A DNA stretch of 64,000 nt from an uncultured Sphingorhabdus sp. (GTDB lineage: Bacteria; Pseudomonadota; Alphaproteobacteria; Sphingomonadales; Sphingomonadaceae), in contig CANLOL010000001.1 of the NCBI GenBank assembly GCA_947492905.1, positions 1,900,578 through 1,964,577 of the forward strand, given 5' to 3'. Below are positions 36,424 to 46,632 of this stretch, piece after piece. Each line of letters starts with the position of its first letter. Positions within the stretch are counted from its first letter, which is position 1. The notes below the pieces were generated by a model, which made no database searches, had not been told where the DNA came from, and saw only the letters and a program-made list of their open reading frames with translations. A program made the translations under genes and the position numbers.

Positions 36424-38463
36424 TTATTTGCGATTTCTGAGTGCAAATTTTTCAAATTGTTGAACCGATAGAGGTTTTGAACCAAAATAACCTTGGTAGA
36501 TATCGCATTTCTCGCGGCCTAATAATTCTAATAAATCCTGTGTCTCAACGCCTTCTGCAATTATTTTTACACCAACAGCACGCCCCAATGCAATGATAGA
36601 ACGCAGCACCATTAAGTCTTTATTTGATCGGCTAATATTACGGATTAGAGATTTATCCAATTTCAAATAATCCAGAGGCAATTCAGATATATAAGATAGG
36701 TTGCTATACCCTGTTCCAAAATCGTCAATGGCAATTTTAATGCCTTTTTCGCGCAAGGATAAAAGAGATTGTCTGGTCAATTCAAAATTCTCAATTAGAT
36801 TTTCTTCGGTCAACTCAATAGTCAATTGCCGCGGATTAAATCCAGTTTGTTCAATAGCTTCAATGAAATTATGGGTGAAATCACTATCGCTCATTTGCTG
36901 CGGCGTCACATTGATAGATAATCGTAAGTCCATCATGAAATTGGGCCAATCAGCACATATTTTTAAGGCTAATTTTTGAATATGCTGCGAAATTATATCG
37001 CGATAATCACATCTATCGGCCACTGAAAATAATGTATCTGCGCCCAATTTCCCTAAGGTTGGATGATTCCATCGGGCCAGCGCTTCGGCTCCAATTATTT
37101 GCTCATCGCCAATGCTAAATTGCGGCTGCAATACCACCTCAATTTGCTCATTCTCAACGGCGGATCGCAATTCTCTTTCAATATTCTCATTATATTGTGG
37201 GTTAATAACACCATCCGTATCAGCAATCGCTATTGTTGAACTAGGATGCTTCATCACTTCTTTTAATGTCATATTGACGCGGCGTAGCGCCGATATTCCA
37301 TCTTCGCTATCTTGCGCAACACATAAAGCTGCTCTGGCTGAAATATGATATTCTTCACCATCAATATCAATGGCTTCCGTTAGAGATTTGATAATATCAT
37401 CCGCTGTAGATTTTAGAAAATCCGTAGATATATCGCCATTAAATGCGATCAAAAATTCTTTGCCCGATATGCGCGCTACAAAATTATCTATTTTAACTTT
37501 CTCTGATAAAGCCGCGCATATACGCTCACCCGCCTGTTGTATCAGCGCATTGCCTTGCGCGCGCCCAAAACGGTTGTTAATCAATTCTAACTGACGCAAA
37601 CCAACAATGATTAAGCCAAGACAGCCATCAACGCTTTGCTTCCAATTGAGCAAATGGCTCCTAGCAAAGCTGCCGCTTCTTACGCCGGTTAACAAGTCGT
37701 GCGAACGCCAGGTCTTAATCTCAGAGACCTCTTCCATATAGCCGCGTAATATATTCCCATCTAATTCAAGATGGTGAATGAAATTTCTATCGACCAATTT
37801 ATGCGAAAAACCGCTTTGGCTATCGCCAATACTCAATCGCCTATAGGCTGCAATAGCTATACGGCGTTGATATTTCGACATATAATGCAGCAAATAAGTC
37901 TTTGGATAAATTGCCTTTAGATGATCTTGCTGCGCGGCCGAGAGGTTTTGATTAATTGCATTTTGAATATAAGAACCCGTCTCTAATTCAAAAGTCTCTA
38001 AGTTAAAATTCCAGCTATAATTTACCGTCCTACTGTGCCGTTCATCCATGATATGGGATGACACATTGCCTTGCAATCTAGCAAGCAAGGCTAGTGCCGT
38101 TTCTAAATTTGCATTCCAATAATCATCATTACCATCGGCGGCTATAATGTGGGTTGCTTCAATTTTATTCGCAGCTGCAATCATTGCATTATCATTCACA
38201 TCTATGGCCGATAATAATGCAAAGCCATTTGCCGCGATAAAATTGCTCAATTCCCTAATCTCTTCATAGGCATCATCGGGCATATCGCGCATATCAATTA
38301 TCGCAATAGAGGCTGCTGCACCGATAAAACGAGAAAGCAGGTTTTCACTGCGCCTAGCGGCTATAACGCTCCAATTTAAGGATTTAATTTTAGCCGTCAA
38401 ACCGTCTCTATCTTGAAAAGATAGCAGAAATACACGTTTGTGAGCTTCATCATTATAGACCAT
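36424..38463 (-). CDS. GGDEF/EAL protein: degenerate cyclase domain, probably active c-di-GMP phosphodiesterase
   Basis: 679 residues. An N-terminal region (1-250) of unknown fold, no membrane helix obvious, precedes a GGDEF domain (about 260-430) whose signature reads SGKEF instead of GGDEF, so cyclase activity is unlikely. The EAL domain (about 430-675) keeps EALARWNH, SINVTP, ELTEEN, IDDFGTGYSNLSYI, DYLKLDKSLI, AEGVET and YQGYFGSKPL, i.e. the metal and catalytic residues, and should hydrolyse c-di-GMP. The degenerate GGDEF may serve as a GTP-sensing or regulatory domain. Divergent from moaA. Confidence 0.92.
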   Translation of the reverse strand: MVYNDEAHKRVFLLSFQDRDGLTAKIKSLNWSVIAARRSENLLSRFIGAAASIAIIDMRDMPDDAYEEIRELSNFIAANGFALLSAIDVNDNAMIAAANKIEATHIIAADGNDDYWNANLETALALLARLQGNVSSHIMDERHSRTVNYSWNFNLETFELETGSYIQNAINQNLSAAQQDHLKAIYPKTYLLHYMSKYQRRIAIAAYRRLSIGDSQSGFSHKLVDRNFIHHLELDGNILRGYMEEVSEIKTWRSHDLLTGVRSGSFARSHLLNWKQSVDGCLGLIIVGLRQLELINNRFGRAQGNALIQQAGERICAALSEKVKIDNFVARISGKEFLIAFNGDISTDFLKSTADDIIKSLTEAIDIDGEEYHISARAALCVAQDSEDGISALRRVNMTLKEVMKHPSSTIAIADTDGVINPQYNENIERELRSAVENEQIEVVLQPQFSIGDEQIIGAEALARWNHPTLGKLGADTLFSVADRCDYRDIISQHIQKLALKICADWPNFMMDLRLSINVTPQQMSDSDFTHNFIEAIEQTGFNPRQLTIELTEENLIENFELTRQSLLSLREKGIKIAIDDFGTGYSNLSYISELPLDYLKLDKSLIRNISRSNKDLMVLRSIIALGRAVGVKIIAEGVETQDLLELLGREKCDIYQGYFGSKPLSVQQFEKFALRNRK

Positions 38464-38578
38464 ATTTCTTACTTATCTTATCTTTGCTATAAAGCAATAT
38501 ATCGATCAATAACGGACATTAAATTAATATTTCAAAACATTTAGATATGGATAAGAGCAATAAATAGGCTATGCATGA

Positions 38579-39568
38579 ATGATGATTGATGAATTTGGCA
38601 GAAAAATTGATTATTTGCGAATATCGGTAACCGATAGATGCAATTTTCGCTGCCAATATTGCATGCCTGAAAATATCACATTCATGCCCAAAAATCAGCT
38701 GATGGATTATACAGAAATTTCCCTATTGGCCGAACGTTTCATCCACCATGGTATCAAAAAAATACGCCTTACTGGCGGTGAACCTCTTGTTCGGCGCGAT
38801 ATTGAATTGCTCATCAAGCAATTGGGCAAATATGTTGCAAATGGAAAGTTAGAAGAATTAACGCTCACAACCAATGGCAGCTTATTAGAGCAACATAGTG
38901 CAATGCTCTATGACAATGGCGTGCGGCGTATTAACGTCAGCCTTGATACATTGGATAGCGAGAAATTTAAGCGCATTACAAAGCGCGGTGATTTGAATAT
39001 TGTATTAAATGGAATAGATGCAGCGAAAGCAGCCGGATTACATATTAAAATCAATATGGTGGCATTAAAAGGTCAGAATGAAGATGAAATCCTTGATATG
39101 GCAAATTATTGCGCGCTTCATGGGTTTGATCTCTCCTTAATCGAAACAATGCCGCTTGGTAATGATATAGAGCATCGCGCCGATAATTATATTGCGCTAA
39201 ATGATTTTATTGCGCCCTTACAATCTCAATATAATATTGATCCTATTGCTTATAAAAGCTCTGGCCCTGCTCATTATTTTTTAGTGAGAGATTTAAACCT
39301 TAAACTAGGGCTAATAACGCCATTAAGCCAAAATTTTTGTGATGATTGTAACAGGTTAAGATTGACCACCGATGGCAAATTATTCATGTGTTTAGGTTCA
39401 GATTTACACATAGATTTTAAGCAAGCTATGGAAATAGGCGGTACGCATAAAGTTGACAGCTTATTGCAAAAAGCTCTTAAACTTAAACCTAAGCGCCATT
39501 ATTTTGAGGATCAAATGTCAGATAATAACCTCTCAGTGAACCGCAACATGAATGTGACCGGCGGATGA
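38579..39568 (+). CDS. moaA: GTP 3',8-cyclase MoaA
   Basis: 329 residues. Radical SAM cluster cysteines C21, C25, C28 (CNFRCQYC), second 4Fe-4S cluster C254, C257 and C271 (CDDC...C), SAM motif LTGGEPLVRRD, and the conserved C-terminal Gly-Gly tail (NVTGG) needed for activity. It carries out the first step of molybdopterin biosynthesis. Its stop overlaps the nadK start (ATGA). No other moa gene is in the window. Confidence 0.96.
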   Translation: MMIDEFGRKIDYLRISVTDRCNFRCQYCMPENITFMPKNQLMDYTEISLLAERFIHHGIKKIRLTGGEPLVRRDIELLIKQLGKYVANGKLEELTLTTNGSLLEQHSAMLYDNGVRRINVSLDTLDSEKFKRITKRGDLNIVLNGIDAAKAAGLHIKINMVALKGQNEDEILDMANYCALHGFDLSLIETMPLGNDIEHRADNYIALNDFIAPLQSQYNIDPIAYKSSGPAHYFLVRDLNLKLGLITPLSQNFCDDCNRLRLTTDGKLFMCLGSDLHIDFKQAMEIGGTHKVDSLLQKALKLKPKRHYFEDQMSDNNLSVNRNMNVTGG

Positions 39569-40338
39569 AATATAAAAAATTAGCTTTGCTCCATTCTGAA
39601 GCTCCCAATGCTATAGAAGCTGCGCAAGTTTTGCGAGAGCGATATAAATTTATTGATGTTGAAGATGCTGACGCATTGGTTGTGCTGGGCGGTGATGGTT
39701 TTTTATTACAAACTTTGCACCAACAATTGGAAGAAGAAGAAACCCTGCCCGTTTATGGAATGAACAGAGGCACGATTGGTTTTTTGATGAACCATTGGAA
39801 TGAAGTGGGTTTATTAGAGCGCATAGAAAATGCCAAAAATTTTAATATCACTTCTTTGAAAATGAATGTCGAAACCATTGATGGCCGCAAATATGAATTA
39901 CCCGCTATTAATGAAGTTTCGCTATTGCGGCAAACACGGCAATCCGCAAAAATACAAATTGAAGTGAATAAACGCGTGGTGTTGCCAGAACTATCTTGCG
40001 ATGGTGTCCTAGTTGCCACGCCCGCTGGTTCAACAGCCTATAATCTATCCGCCAATGGACCGATTCTGCCGCTTGATTCGGCTATGTTGGCTCTTACTCC
40101 TATCTCTCCTTTCAGGCCAAGGCGCTGGCAAGGGGCAATTTTACCCGAAAGATATGTAATTAAATTCACAATTTTGGAGTCCGAGAAAAGACCCGTCAGC
40201 GCCGTTGCTGATCAGCGGGAAATAAGGGATATAGCCACTGTCAGCGTGCAATTGAACCGCAAACAGAGCTTAAATTTACTCTTTGATCCGGAACATGCGC
40301 TCGATGATCGAATAGCAATGGAACAATTTATCGTTTGA
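39565..40338 (+). CDS. nadK: NAD kinase
   Basis: 257 residues, start overlapping moaA by 4 bases. The nucleotide motif VVLGGDGFLLQTLH (about 39-52) and the NE/D-type motif INEVSLLR, plus DGVLVATPAGSTAYNLSANGPILP, are diagnostic. It phosphorylates NAD to NADP. Slightly shorter than many bacterial NAD kinases because of a reduced N-terminus. Confidence 0.95.
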   Translation: MKYKKLALLHSEAPNAIEAAQVLRERYKFIDVEDADALVVLGGDGFLLQTLHQQLEEEETLPVYGMNRGTIGFLMNHWNEVGLLERIENAKNFNITSLKMNVETIDGRKYELPAINEVSLLRQTRQSAKIQIEVNKRVVLPELSCDGVLVATPAGSTAYNLSANGPILPLDSAMLALTPISPFRPRRWQGAILPERYVIKFTILESEKRPVSAVADQREIRDIATVSVQLNRKQSLNLLFDPEHALDDRIAMEQFIV

Positions 40339-40341
40339 TGC

Positions 40342-40371
40342 TTGCATTATATATTTTTTCGCTGCTATAGG
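40342..40371 (+). promoter_or_regulatory. Likely promoter of tRNA-Asn
   Basis: TTGCAT (40342-40347) and TATAGG (40366-40371) with an 18-bp spacer. The -10 lies about 30 bp before the mature tRNA 5' end, and a small inverted repeat CCGTTC/GAACGG (40381-40396) sits in the leader. Assigned by eye. Confidence 0.4.
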
Positions 40372-40400
40372 CTGCTCACGCCGTTCGGAAGAACGGTTGT

Positions 40401-40475
40401 TCCCCGGTAGCTCAGCGGTAGAGCATCCGACTGTTAATCGGACGGCCGCCTGTTCGAATCAGGCCCGGGGAGCCA
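40401..40475 (+). tRNA. tRNA-Asn (GUU)
   Basis: Cloverleaf complete: acceptor stem 40401-40407 with 40465-40471, anticodon stem TCCGA/TCGGA around loop CTGTTAA (anticodon GTT at 40433-40435), T-arm GCCTG-TTCGAAT-CAGGC (40448-40464), discriminator G40472 and encoded CCA at 40473-40475. Lies between nadK and a convergent TauE/SafE gene. Confidence 0.97.
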
Positions 40476-40545
40476 TTTTCTTAAATCGCTATATTTAAAA
40501 ATTTACAGCCCCTCTTGCTGTAATCGCCCTTGATTGTACATCATC

Positions 40546-41301
40546 CTAGCTAGAGAATAATATCCTTATTCCTACATATAGGGTGAGCAAGGCCGTTAAT
40601 ATTTTTATGATTTTTTCAGGCAATATTTTTACAGCAAATAGCGAACCAATTTGTCCGCCAATGAAAACAGCTATAAATAGAATATAATGGGTGATTATTA
40701 TGTCATTCCACATATGCCCTTCATATTTGCTCATCTGACCGATTAAACCGGCTATTGAATTGACCAATATGAATAATGATGCACTTGCTGCTATTTCGCG
40801 CGCATTACCCCATTTCATAACCAATAATAGCGGTGCTAAGAAAATACCGCCGCCTATACCGACTAAGCCTGCTAAATAGCCTATGACAAAGCCTAAGAGC
40901 GCCGAAATGATTGGATTTATACTCTGTACCGCAGATTTTGTTTCATCCTTCTGGCGCCACAATATTAAGGCGCTAGAGGCTATTAACAATAGGCCCAGCA
41001 ATATCATGAATATATCGCGTGATATGGGCGTAATTCCCCCTAACCAAGCCGCTGGAATAGAAAATATTAAAATCGGAGATATACGCTGCCACGGAATGAT
41101 TTTATGCAGGCTAAAGCGCAATGAAGAACCAGAAACAACAATGATATTGCATAGCAAAGCAATGATAGGGATTGCTTCATAAGGTGTCCCTATTAACGCC
41201 AATAAAGCGATATAGGTAGAGCCACCGCCAAATCCTATTGAGGCATAGAGCATCGCAGTTAAGGCAAAGACAACTGCTAATGATATGCCCCCCATTGTCA
41301 T
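40546..41301 (-). CDS. TauE/SafE family membrane exporter
   Basis: 251 residues, about eight hydrophobic helices. The family motifs FGGGSTYIALLALIGTPYEAIPIIALLCNI in the first half and LAGLVGIGGGIFLAPLLLVMKWGNAREIAASASLFILVNSIAGL in the second half are readable. The family transports sulfonates, sulfite or related anions; the substrate here is unknown. A second in-frame start lies two codons inside. 22 bases downstream of secA on the same strand. Confidence 0.92.
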   Translation of the reverse strand: MTMGGISLAVVFALTAMLYASIGFGGGSTYIALLALIGTPYEAIPIIALLCNIIVVSGSSLRFSLHKIIPWQRISPILIFSIPAAWLGGITPISRDIFMILLGLLLIASSALILWRQKDETKSAVQSINPIISALLGFVIGYLAGLVGIGGGIFLAPLLLVMKWGNAREIAASASLFILVNSIAGLIGQMSKYEGHMWNDIIITHYILFIAVFIGGQIGSLFAVKILPEKIIKILTALLTLYVGIRILFSS

Positions 41302-41323
41302 TAATATGGCTTAGGCATGATCT

Positions 41324-44059
41324 TTAAGATAATTTTCCATGACAATGCTTAAATTTACGGCCAGAGCCGCATGGACAAGGATCATTACGCCGCAGATTAG
41401 GATCATTCAGCAAGGCTGGGTCTAATGCGTTGGTGGGCGCTTGTCGCGGCGGCAAAGAGGATGTCACTAAACCCGAAGTCGCACCATCTTCATCGGCGCT
41501 ATTATCTTCGCCCGTTAACGGATCAATATGCGTTGTCATGAAATCTGGAAGTTCAGGCAATTCATCAAAATCAAATCTATCGTTCAACGTAAATTCGTTG
41601 GTAGCGATAGTTTTGGTGACATCTTCACGAATAGACGCCAGCATATTTTCAAACAAACCAAAAGCTTCTAATTTATATTCATTCACAGGGTTTTTCTGCG
41701 CATGTGAGCGTAAATGAACAACTTGGCGCAACGCATCTAATGTTGAAAGATGCTCTTTCCAATGATGATCTATACGGTCCAGAAGGATATTTTTCTCTGT
41801 GCCATTCCAATCTTGCTCTTCTATATGCGCATGTTTGTTGGTGAATAATTCTTCGATTTGCGCCGCCAATCTCTCTTCGATAATATCCGGCTCTAACGCT
41901 TCTTCTTCTAACCAATCATCAATTGGAGGTTCCAAACCAAGCACAGAGGCTGTGCGTTCTTTCAAGCGCTCAATATCCCATTGCTCAGGATAGGTTCCTG
42001 TCGGGCAGGATTCTTGAACGACCATATTGACGGTATCATTGCGCATATCGGTAACAATATCGCCAACATCTTGGGCTTCCATAATATCGGTGCGTTGCTC
42101 ATAAATAACCTGTCTTTGGTCATTCATAACATTATCATATTCAACCAATTGCTTACGGATGTCATAATTGCGCGCTTCAACTTTACGTTGCGCAGTCTCA
42201 ATGGCTTTAGAGAGCCATTTTCCGCCAATCGCCTCGCCATCCTCTAGGCTGCTATTCATCATTTTCGAAAATAGACTTTCAGAACCAAAAATCCTTAGCA
42301 AATCATCATCAAGGCTTAAGTAAAAACGGCTTAGACCAGGGTCACCTTGACGGCCAGAACGTCCGCGCAGCTGATTATCAATACGGCGGCTTTCATGGCG
42401 TTCAGTGCCCAATACGAACAATCCGCCAGCCTCTAATACTTGGGCTTTTTCTTCTGCAATGCTTTCTTTCAATTTCTCAATGGCTTTGTCTTTATCTTTG
42501 CCATCTTCCATTTCAGACAATTCATCTTCGATACGGAAATCTAAATTACCACCAAGCTGAATATCGGTACCGCGCCCCGCCATATTGGTCGCAATAGTGA
42601 CCGAACCAAGCCGACCTGCTTGCGCAACAATACGGGCTTCATTTTCGTGCATCCGCGCATTCAAAACGCTATGCTCTACTTCTTCTTTGTTCAAAAATTC
42701 CGATAAAAGCTCAGATTTTTCAATCGACACCGTACCGACCAAAACAGGCTGCCCTTTATCATGTACTTCTTTGATGGCCTTGGCAATCGCGCCAAATTTA
42801 TCATTGGTATTTTTGAAGAATTGATCATCTTCATCAATGCGTTGAACAGCAACATTTGTGGGGATTTCAACGACATTTAATTTATAAATATCAAAAAATT
42901 CAGCCGCTTCGGTAGCAGCCGTGCCGGTCATCCCTGAAATTTTGGGATACATACGGAAATAATTTTGGAATGTAATGGTCGCAAGCGTTTGATTTTCTGC
43001 TTCGATTTTCACATCTTCTTTGGCTTCAATGGCTTGGTGTTGACCATTGGACCAACGGCGTCCATCCATCATACGGCCGGTAAATTCATCAATGATGACA
43101 ACTTTACCATCTTTGACGATATAATCCGTATCGCGTTTGAACATCACATTGGCCTTTAGCGCCATATCCAGATGATGCACGACTTGCGTATTCTCAAAAT
43201 CATAGAGATTAGTGCCTTGGATTAACCCTGCTTCTTCTAGCAAACGTTCTGCTTTTTCAGTGCCATCTTCGGTAAGCGTAATATTGCGTGTTTTTTCATC
43301 TTTCTCATAATCATCTTCTGTAATTTTCAAGACGATCTGATGAACGGCAATATAAAGGTCGGTTTTATCTTCTGTTGGGCCCGATATAATCAGCGGTGTC
43401 CGCGCTTCATCGATAAGAATGGAATCCACCTCATCAACAATCGCAAAGTTAAACGGACGCTGCACCATATCTGCATGGCTATATTTCATATTATCGCGCA
43501 GATAATCGAAACCCAATTCATTATTGGTCGCATAAGTAATATCACAAGCATAAGCAGCGCGGCGTTCATGCTCGACTAAATTTGGAACAATAATTCCCGT
43601 CGTCAGGCCCAAATAACCATATAATTCGCCCATCCACTGCGCATCGCGGCGAGCAAGATAATCATTCACGGTAACAACATGAACGCCCTTGCCTTCTATC
43701 GCATTGAGGTAACAAGCCAATGTAGCCATGAGGGTTTTACCCTCACCTGTGCGCATTTCTGCAATCTCGCCTCTGTGCAATACAATGCCGCCAACCATTT
43801 GAACATCAAAATGCCGCATACCAAAAACGCGCTTGGAGGCTTCTCTTACCGTTGCAAAGGCTTCAGGCAATATGTCATCTAAACTCTCGCCTTCGGCAAG
43901 GCGTCCGCGAAATAGATCGGTTTGAGCTTTTAATTCATCATCAGATAATGCTTCTATAGTTTCTTCTAAGGCGTTAATTTTATTAACAACCTTCATAATT
44001 GTGCCGACATAACGATCGTTAGAAGAACCGAATAATTTCTTGGCGAATTTGCCTAACAT
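41324..44059 (-). CDS. secA: Preprotein translocase ATPase SecA
   Basis: 911 residues, AGGA 8 bases before the ATG. Walker A MRTGEGKT (G105-T109), [19 protein letters not shown], preprotein-binding domain, second nucleotide-binding fold ([26 protein letters not shown]) and the C-terminal zinc SEC-C motif [14 protein letters not shown] are all present. It drives secretion through SecYEG. Divergent from argJ with a 146-bp spacer. Confidence 0.97.
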   Translation of the reverse strand: MLGKFAKKLFGSSNDRYVGTIMKVVNKINALEETIEALSDDELKAQTDLFRGRLAEGESLDDILPEAFATVREASKRVFGMRHFDVQMVGGIVLHRGEIAEMRTGEGKTLMATLACYLNAIEGKGVHVVTVNDYLARRDAQWMGELYGYLGLTTGIIVPNLVEHERRAAYACDITYATNNELGFDYLRDNMKYSHADMVQRPFNFAIVDEVDSILIDEARTPLIISGPTEDKTDLYIAVHQIVLKITEDDYEKDEKTRNITLTEDGTEKAERLLEEAGLIQGTNLYDFENTQVVHHLDMALKANVMFKRDTDYIVKDGKVVIIDEFTGRMMDGRRWSNGQHQAIEAKEDVKIEAENQTLATITFQNYFRMYPKISGMTGTAATEAAEFFDIYKLNVVEIPTNVAVQRIDEDDQFFKNTNDKFGAIAKAIKEVHDKGQPVLVGTVSIEKSELLSEFLNKEEVEHSVLNARMHENEARIVAQAGRLGSVTIATNMAGRGTDIQLGGNLDFRIEDELSEMEDGKDKDKAIEKLKESIAEEKAQVLEAGGLFVLGTERHESRRIDNQLRGRSGRQGDPGLSRFYLSLDDDLLRIFGSESLFSKMMNSSLEDGEAIGGKWLSKAIETAQRKVEARNYDIRKQLVEYDNVMNDQRQVIYEQRTDIMEAQDVGDIVTDMRNDTVNMVVQESCPTGTYPEQWDIERLKERTASVLGLEPPIDDWLEEEALEPDIIEERLAAQIEELFTNKHAHIEEQDWNGTEKNILLDRIDHHWKEHLSTLDALRQVVHLRSHAQKNPVNEYKLEAFGLFENMLASIREDVTKTIATNEFTLNDRFDFDELPELPDFMTTHIDPLTGEDNSADEDGATSGLVTSSLPPRQAPTNALDPALLNDPNLRRNDPCPCGSGRKFKHCHGKLS

Positions 44060-44171
44060 ATAATATTCCTACTAATTCGAGCAAAACATCAAAATAAAGA
44101 AATTAATTTTGAATTTATTGCCGATAAATAATCTCGTGTTGCGATGTAGGGTCGATAGCGCCGATAGTCAA

Positions 44172-44199
44172 TTGACGAACGCAATTGAATTGCTATCTA
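44172..44199 (+). promoter_or_regulatory. Putative argJ promoter placed for a leaderless transcript
   Basis: TTGACG (44172-44177), 16-bp spacer, TATCTA (44194-44199). The expected +1, seven bases beyond the -10, falls on the A of the argJ ATG at 44206, and no Shine-Dalgarno precedes that ATG. Assigned by eye. Confidence 0.4.
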
Positions 44200-44205
44200 A
44201 ATGCC

Positions 44206-45429
44206 ATGAAAATATCACCATTAGCACCAAAATCTTTCCCCACCCTGCCCAAAATAGATGGTTTGGACTGTTATGTAGCGCGTGCGCACTATAAAGAATG
44301 GGACAGATGCGACCTAACACTTATTAAAACATGCGAAGGCACTAGCGTCGCCGGCGTCTTAACACAGAGCAAATGTGCATCCCCAGAGGTTATGATTTGC
44401 CGCGAGCATTTGGCGCATGGACAGGCCCGAGCATTGATTGTTAATGCTGGCAATAGCAATGCTTTTACAGGCGCAAAAGGACGCAGCGCTTGCGATCATA
44501 TATTATCGCGCGTGAGCAATCATATTGGGTGCGCTGAAAATGAGGTTTATATAAGCTCTACTGGCGTCATTGGTGTCCCCTTGCCCATCGACAAAGCCAA
44601 TCAAGGTTTGGATAGAATATTTACCGAAGAACCCTGTTCTTGGCAGCAAGCGGCTGAAACCATTTGCACAACTGACACATTTCCAAAAGGCGCAGCAGCA
44701 TCCGTCATGATAGCGGGTAAAAAAGTGCAAATATCAGCTATCATTAAAGGATCTGGCATGATCGAACCAGATATGGCGACCATGCTTGGTTATATTTTCA
44801 CCGATGCAGATATTGATGCGCATTTTTTACAGGAGATGCTCAACAAAGCGAATGCAAAAAGCTTTTCTTGTATAACGGTCGATAGCGACACTTCCACAAG
44901 CGATACTGTATTGGCATTTGCAACGGGCAAAGCAGGCAATGATAAATTATCCTCTTTTGATGATGATGGCGCCGATGCATTCATGGCTGCATTGGATAAT
45001 ATCTGCAAAGAAATGGCGCATTTGGTCGTTAAAGATGGTGAAGGCGCTAGCAAATTTATCGAAATTAACGTTAGCGGCGCAACCAATGATGAAAGCGCGC
45101 ATGTTATTGCCAAATCCATCGCAAACTCACCATTGGTGAAAACTGCTATCGCTGGCGAAGATGCCAATTGGGGCCGCGTTGTTATGGCCGTTGGGAAAGC
45201 TGGCGAACCTGCTGACCGTGACTTGCTCACCATCGCTTTTGGCAATCATATAGTTGCCAAAGATGGCGGCGCAATAGAGGGTTTTGACGAAGCGCCCGTT
45301 GCGCAGCATCTTAAGGGCGATACAATTGAAATCTATGTTGATATTGGGTTGGGTGATGGGGCATCAACCGTATGGACGTGCGATTTAACCCATGGTTATA
45401 TTGAAATTAATGCGGATTATAGGTCTTGA
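44206..45429 (+). CDS. argJ: ArgJ, glutamate N-acetyltransferase/ornithine acetyltransferase
   Basis: 407 residues from the ATG at 44206 (the frame continues to TTG 44185, which would lie inside the likely promoter). The autocleavage site is seen in GSGMIEPDMATMLGY, with T192 as the expected N-terminal nucleophile of the beta chain. SSTGVIGVPLP and EDANWGRVVMAVGKAGEPADR are further signatures. It recycles the acetyl group between ornithine and glutamate in arginine biosynthesis. The stop overlaps the next gene's TTG start. Confidence 0.95.
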   Translation: MKISPLAPKSFPTLPKIDGLDCYVARAHYKEWDRCDLTLIKTCEGTSVAGVLTQSKCASPEVMICREHLAHGQARALIVNAGNSNAFTGAKGRSACDHILSRVSNHIGCAENEVYISSTGVIGVPLPIDKANQGLDRIFTEEPCSWQQAAETICTTDTFPKGAAASVMIAGKKVQISAIIKGSGMIEPDMATMLGYIFTDADIDAHFLQEMLNKANAKSFSCITVDSDTSTSDTVLAFATGKAGNDKLSSFDDDGADAFMAALDNICKEMAHLVVKDGEGASKFIEINVSGATNDESAHVIAKSIANSPLVKTAIAGEDANWGRVVMAVGKAGEPADRDLLTIAFGNHIVAKDGGAIEGFDEAPVAQHLKGDTIEIYVDIGLGDGASTVWTCDLTHGYIEINADYRS

Positions 45430-46220
45430 ACGATCTTATTCACACGCAGGTCAGCGCCTTATTGCGCTCTGTATCCAATGAAATAATCCTGCCGCACTAC
45501 CGGCAATTAAAATCATCTGAAATAGAAGAAAAATCACCCGGCGATCTTGTCACTATTGCCGATAGGTTAAGCGAGCAAGCCTTATCCATTGGTTTGTCCA
45601 AAATCATAGGCGATGCCAAAATAGTTGGGGAAGAAGCCTGTGCCGACAATCCTGATATATTAGAATATTTATCAGCGGAGCAATGCTGGATTATTGATCC
45701 TATCGATGGAACGGGCAATTATGCGCGCGGCGATGGCGCTTTTGGGATAATCATTGCCTTATCCCATAATAATCAAACAATAGCGGGATGGATGTATGAT
45801 CCCATTAAAGACCGATTATGCCATGCCTATTTAGGCAAAGGCGCATATATTGATAACGCCCCCATCAAGGCCAATGATAGTATAATAAATCTACCCATTG
45901 CGGCTTTAGCGACGGGATATATGAAAGCGCAGCAAAAAGAGGATATATTAAACCGCGCAAATGGAAATTATGAGATAGTTCCTATCCCCATGTGTGCGGC
46001 CGAACAATATCCATTGCTGGCCCTTGGCACACATAATATATCTATATTTGAGAGAACCTTACCGTGGGATCATGCGGCGGGTATATTATTTTTGAACGAG
46101 GCCGGCGGTAAAGCTGCGCGTTGGGACGGCAGCGATTATAGGCCTGCTGACAAAGATACAGGATTGCTTGGCGCCTCATCCCCTAAATTATGGGAACAAG
46201 CCGCCAAGATATTTTCTTAA
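45426..46220 (+). CDS. Inositol-monophosphatase-family phosphatase
   Basis: 264 residues, TTG start overlapping the argJ stop (TTGA), so translation is coupled. Metal-site motifs: GEEA (first Glu), [15 protein letters not shown] (DPIDGT), and [15 protein letters not shown] (second Asp). This family includes inositol-1-phosphatase, histidinol-phosphatase (HisN type) and 3'-phosphoadenosine phosphatases; substrate not assignable from sequence. The argJ linkage would fit an amino-acid biosynthetic role such as HisN, but that is inference. Confidence 0.88.
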   Translation: MNDLIHTQVSALLRSVSNEIILPHYRQLKSSEIEEKSPGDLVTIADRLSEQALSIGLSKIIGDAKIVGEEACADNPDILEYLSAEQCWIIDPIDGTGNYARGDGAFGIIIALSHNNQTIAGWMYDPIKDRLCHAYLGKGAYIDNAPIKANDSIINLPIAALATGYMKAQQKEDILNRANGNYEIVPIPMCAAEQYPLLALGTHNISIFERTLPWDHAAGILFLNEAGGKAARWDGSDYRPADKDTGLLGASSPKLWEQAAKIFS

Positions 46221-46537
46221 ACTTGGCCTGACAACCAATCTTTTAGAGCCGCTTTAGGAGCAGCGCCAACTTTGGTTTCAACGGCCTTGCCGTCTTTGAA
46301 TAAAATCATCGTTGGGATAGAGCGCACACCAAATTTACCAGGTGTTTCGGGGTGATCGTCAATATTGATTTTGGCGATTGTCACTTGATCGGCCATCTCT
46401 TCGCTAATTTCTTCTAGCGCAGGGCCAATCATCTTACATGGGCCACACCATTCCGCCCAAAAATCAACCAATACTGGTTTGTCGGACTGTAATACTTGTG
46501 CTTCAAATTCTGCATCACTTACTGCGATTGTGGCCAT
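46217..46537 (-). CDS. trxA: Thioredoxin
   Basis: 106 residues. Active site WCGPCK with C31 and C34, cis-Pro in [12 protein letters not shown]. It reduces disulphides in the cytoplasm. Convergent with the IMPase-family gene (4-base overlap at the ends), downstream of addA on the same strand after a 95-bp gap that contains a hairpin (GCCGC at 46596 with GCGGC at 46619). Confidence 0.96.
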   Translation of the reverse strand: MATIAVSDAEFEAQVLQSDKPVLVDFWAEWCGPCKMIGPALEEISEEMADQVTIAKINIDDHPETPGKFGVRSIPTMILFKDGKAVETKVGAAPKAALKDWLSGQV

Positions 46538-46632
46538 AAATAATTCCTTTTCTTGTTAACTTCTATCTAATCACGCACAGCGCGCATAGCAAGAGGCCGC
46601 ATTGATAGAAAATCTATGGCGGCTAAGAGATG

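Noticed and set aside
46596-46623. Terminator after addA
   Set aside because: A hairpin exists (GCCGC/GCGGC), but no T-run follows on the minus strand, so termination there is not supported.
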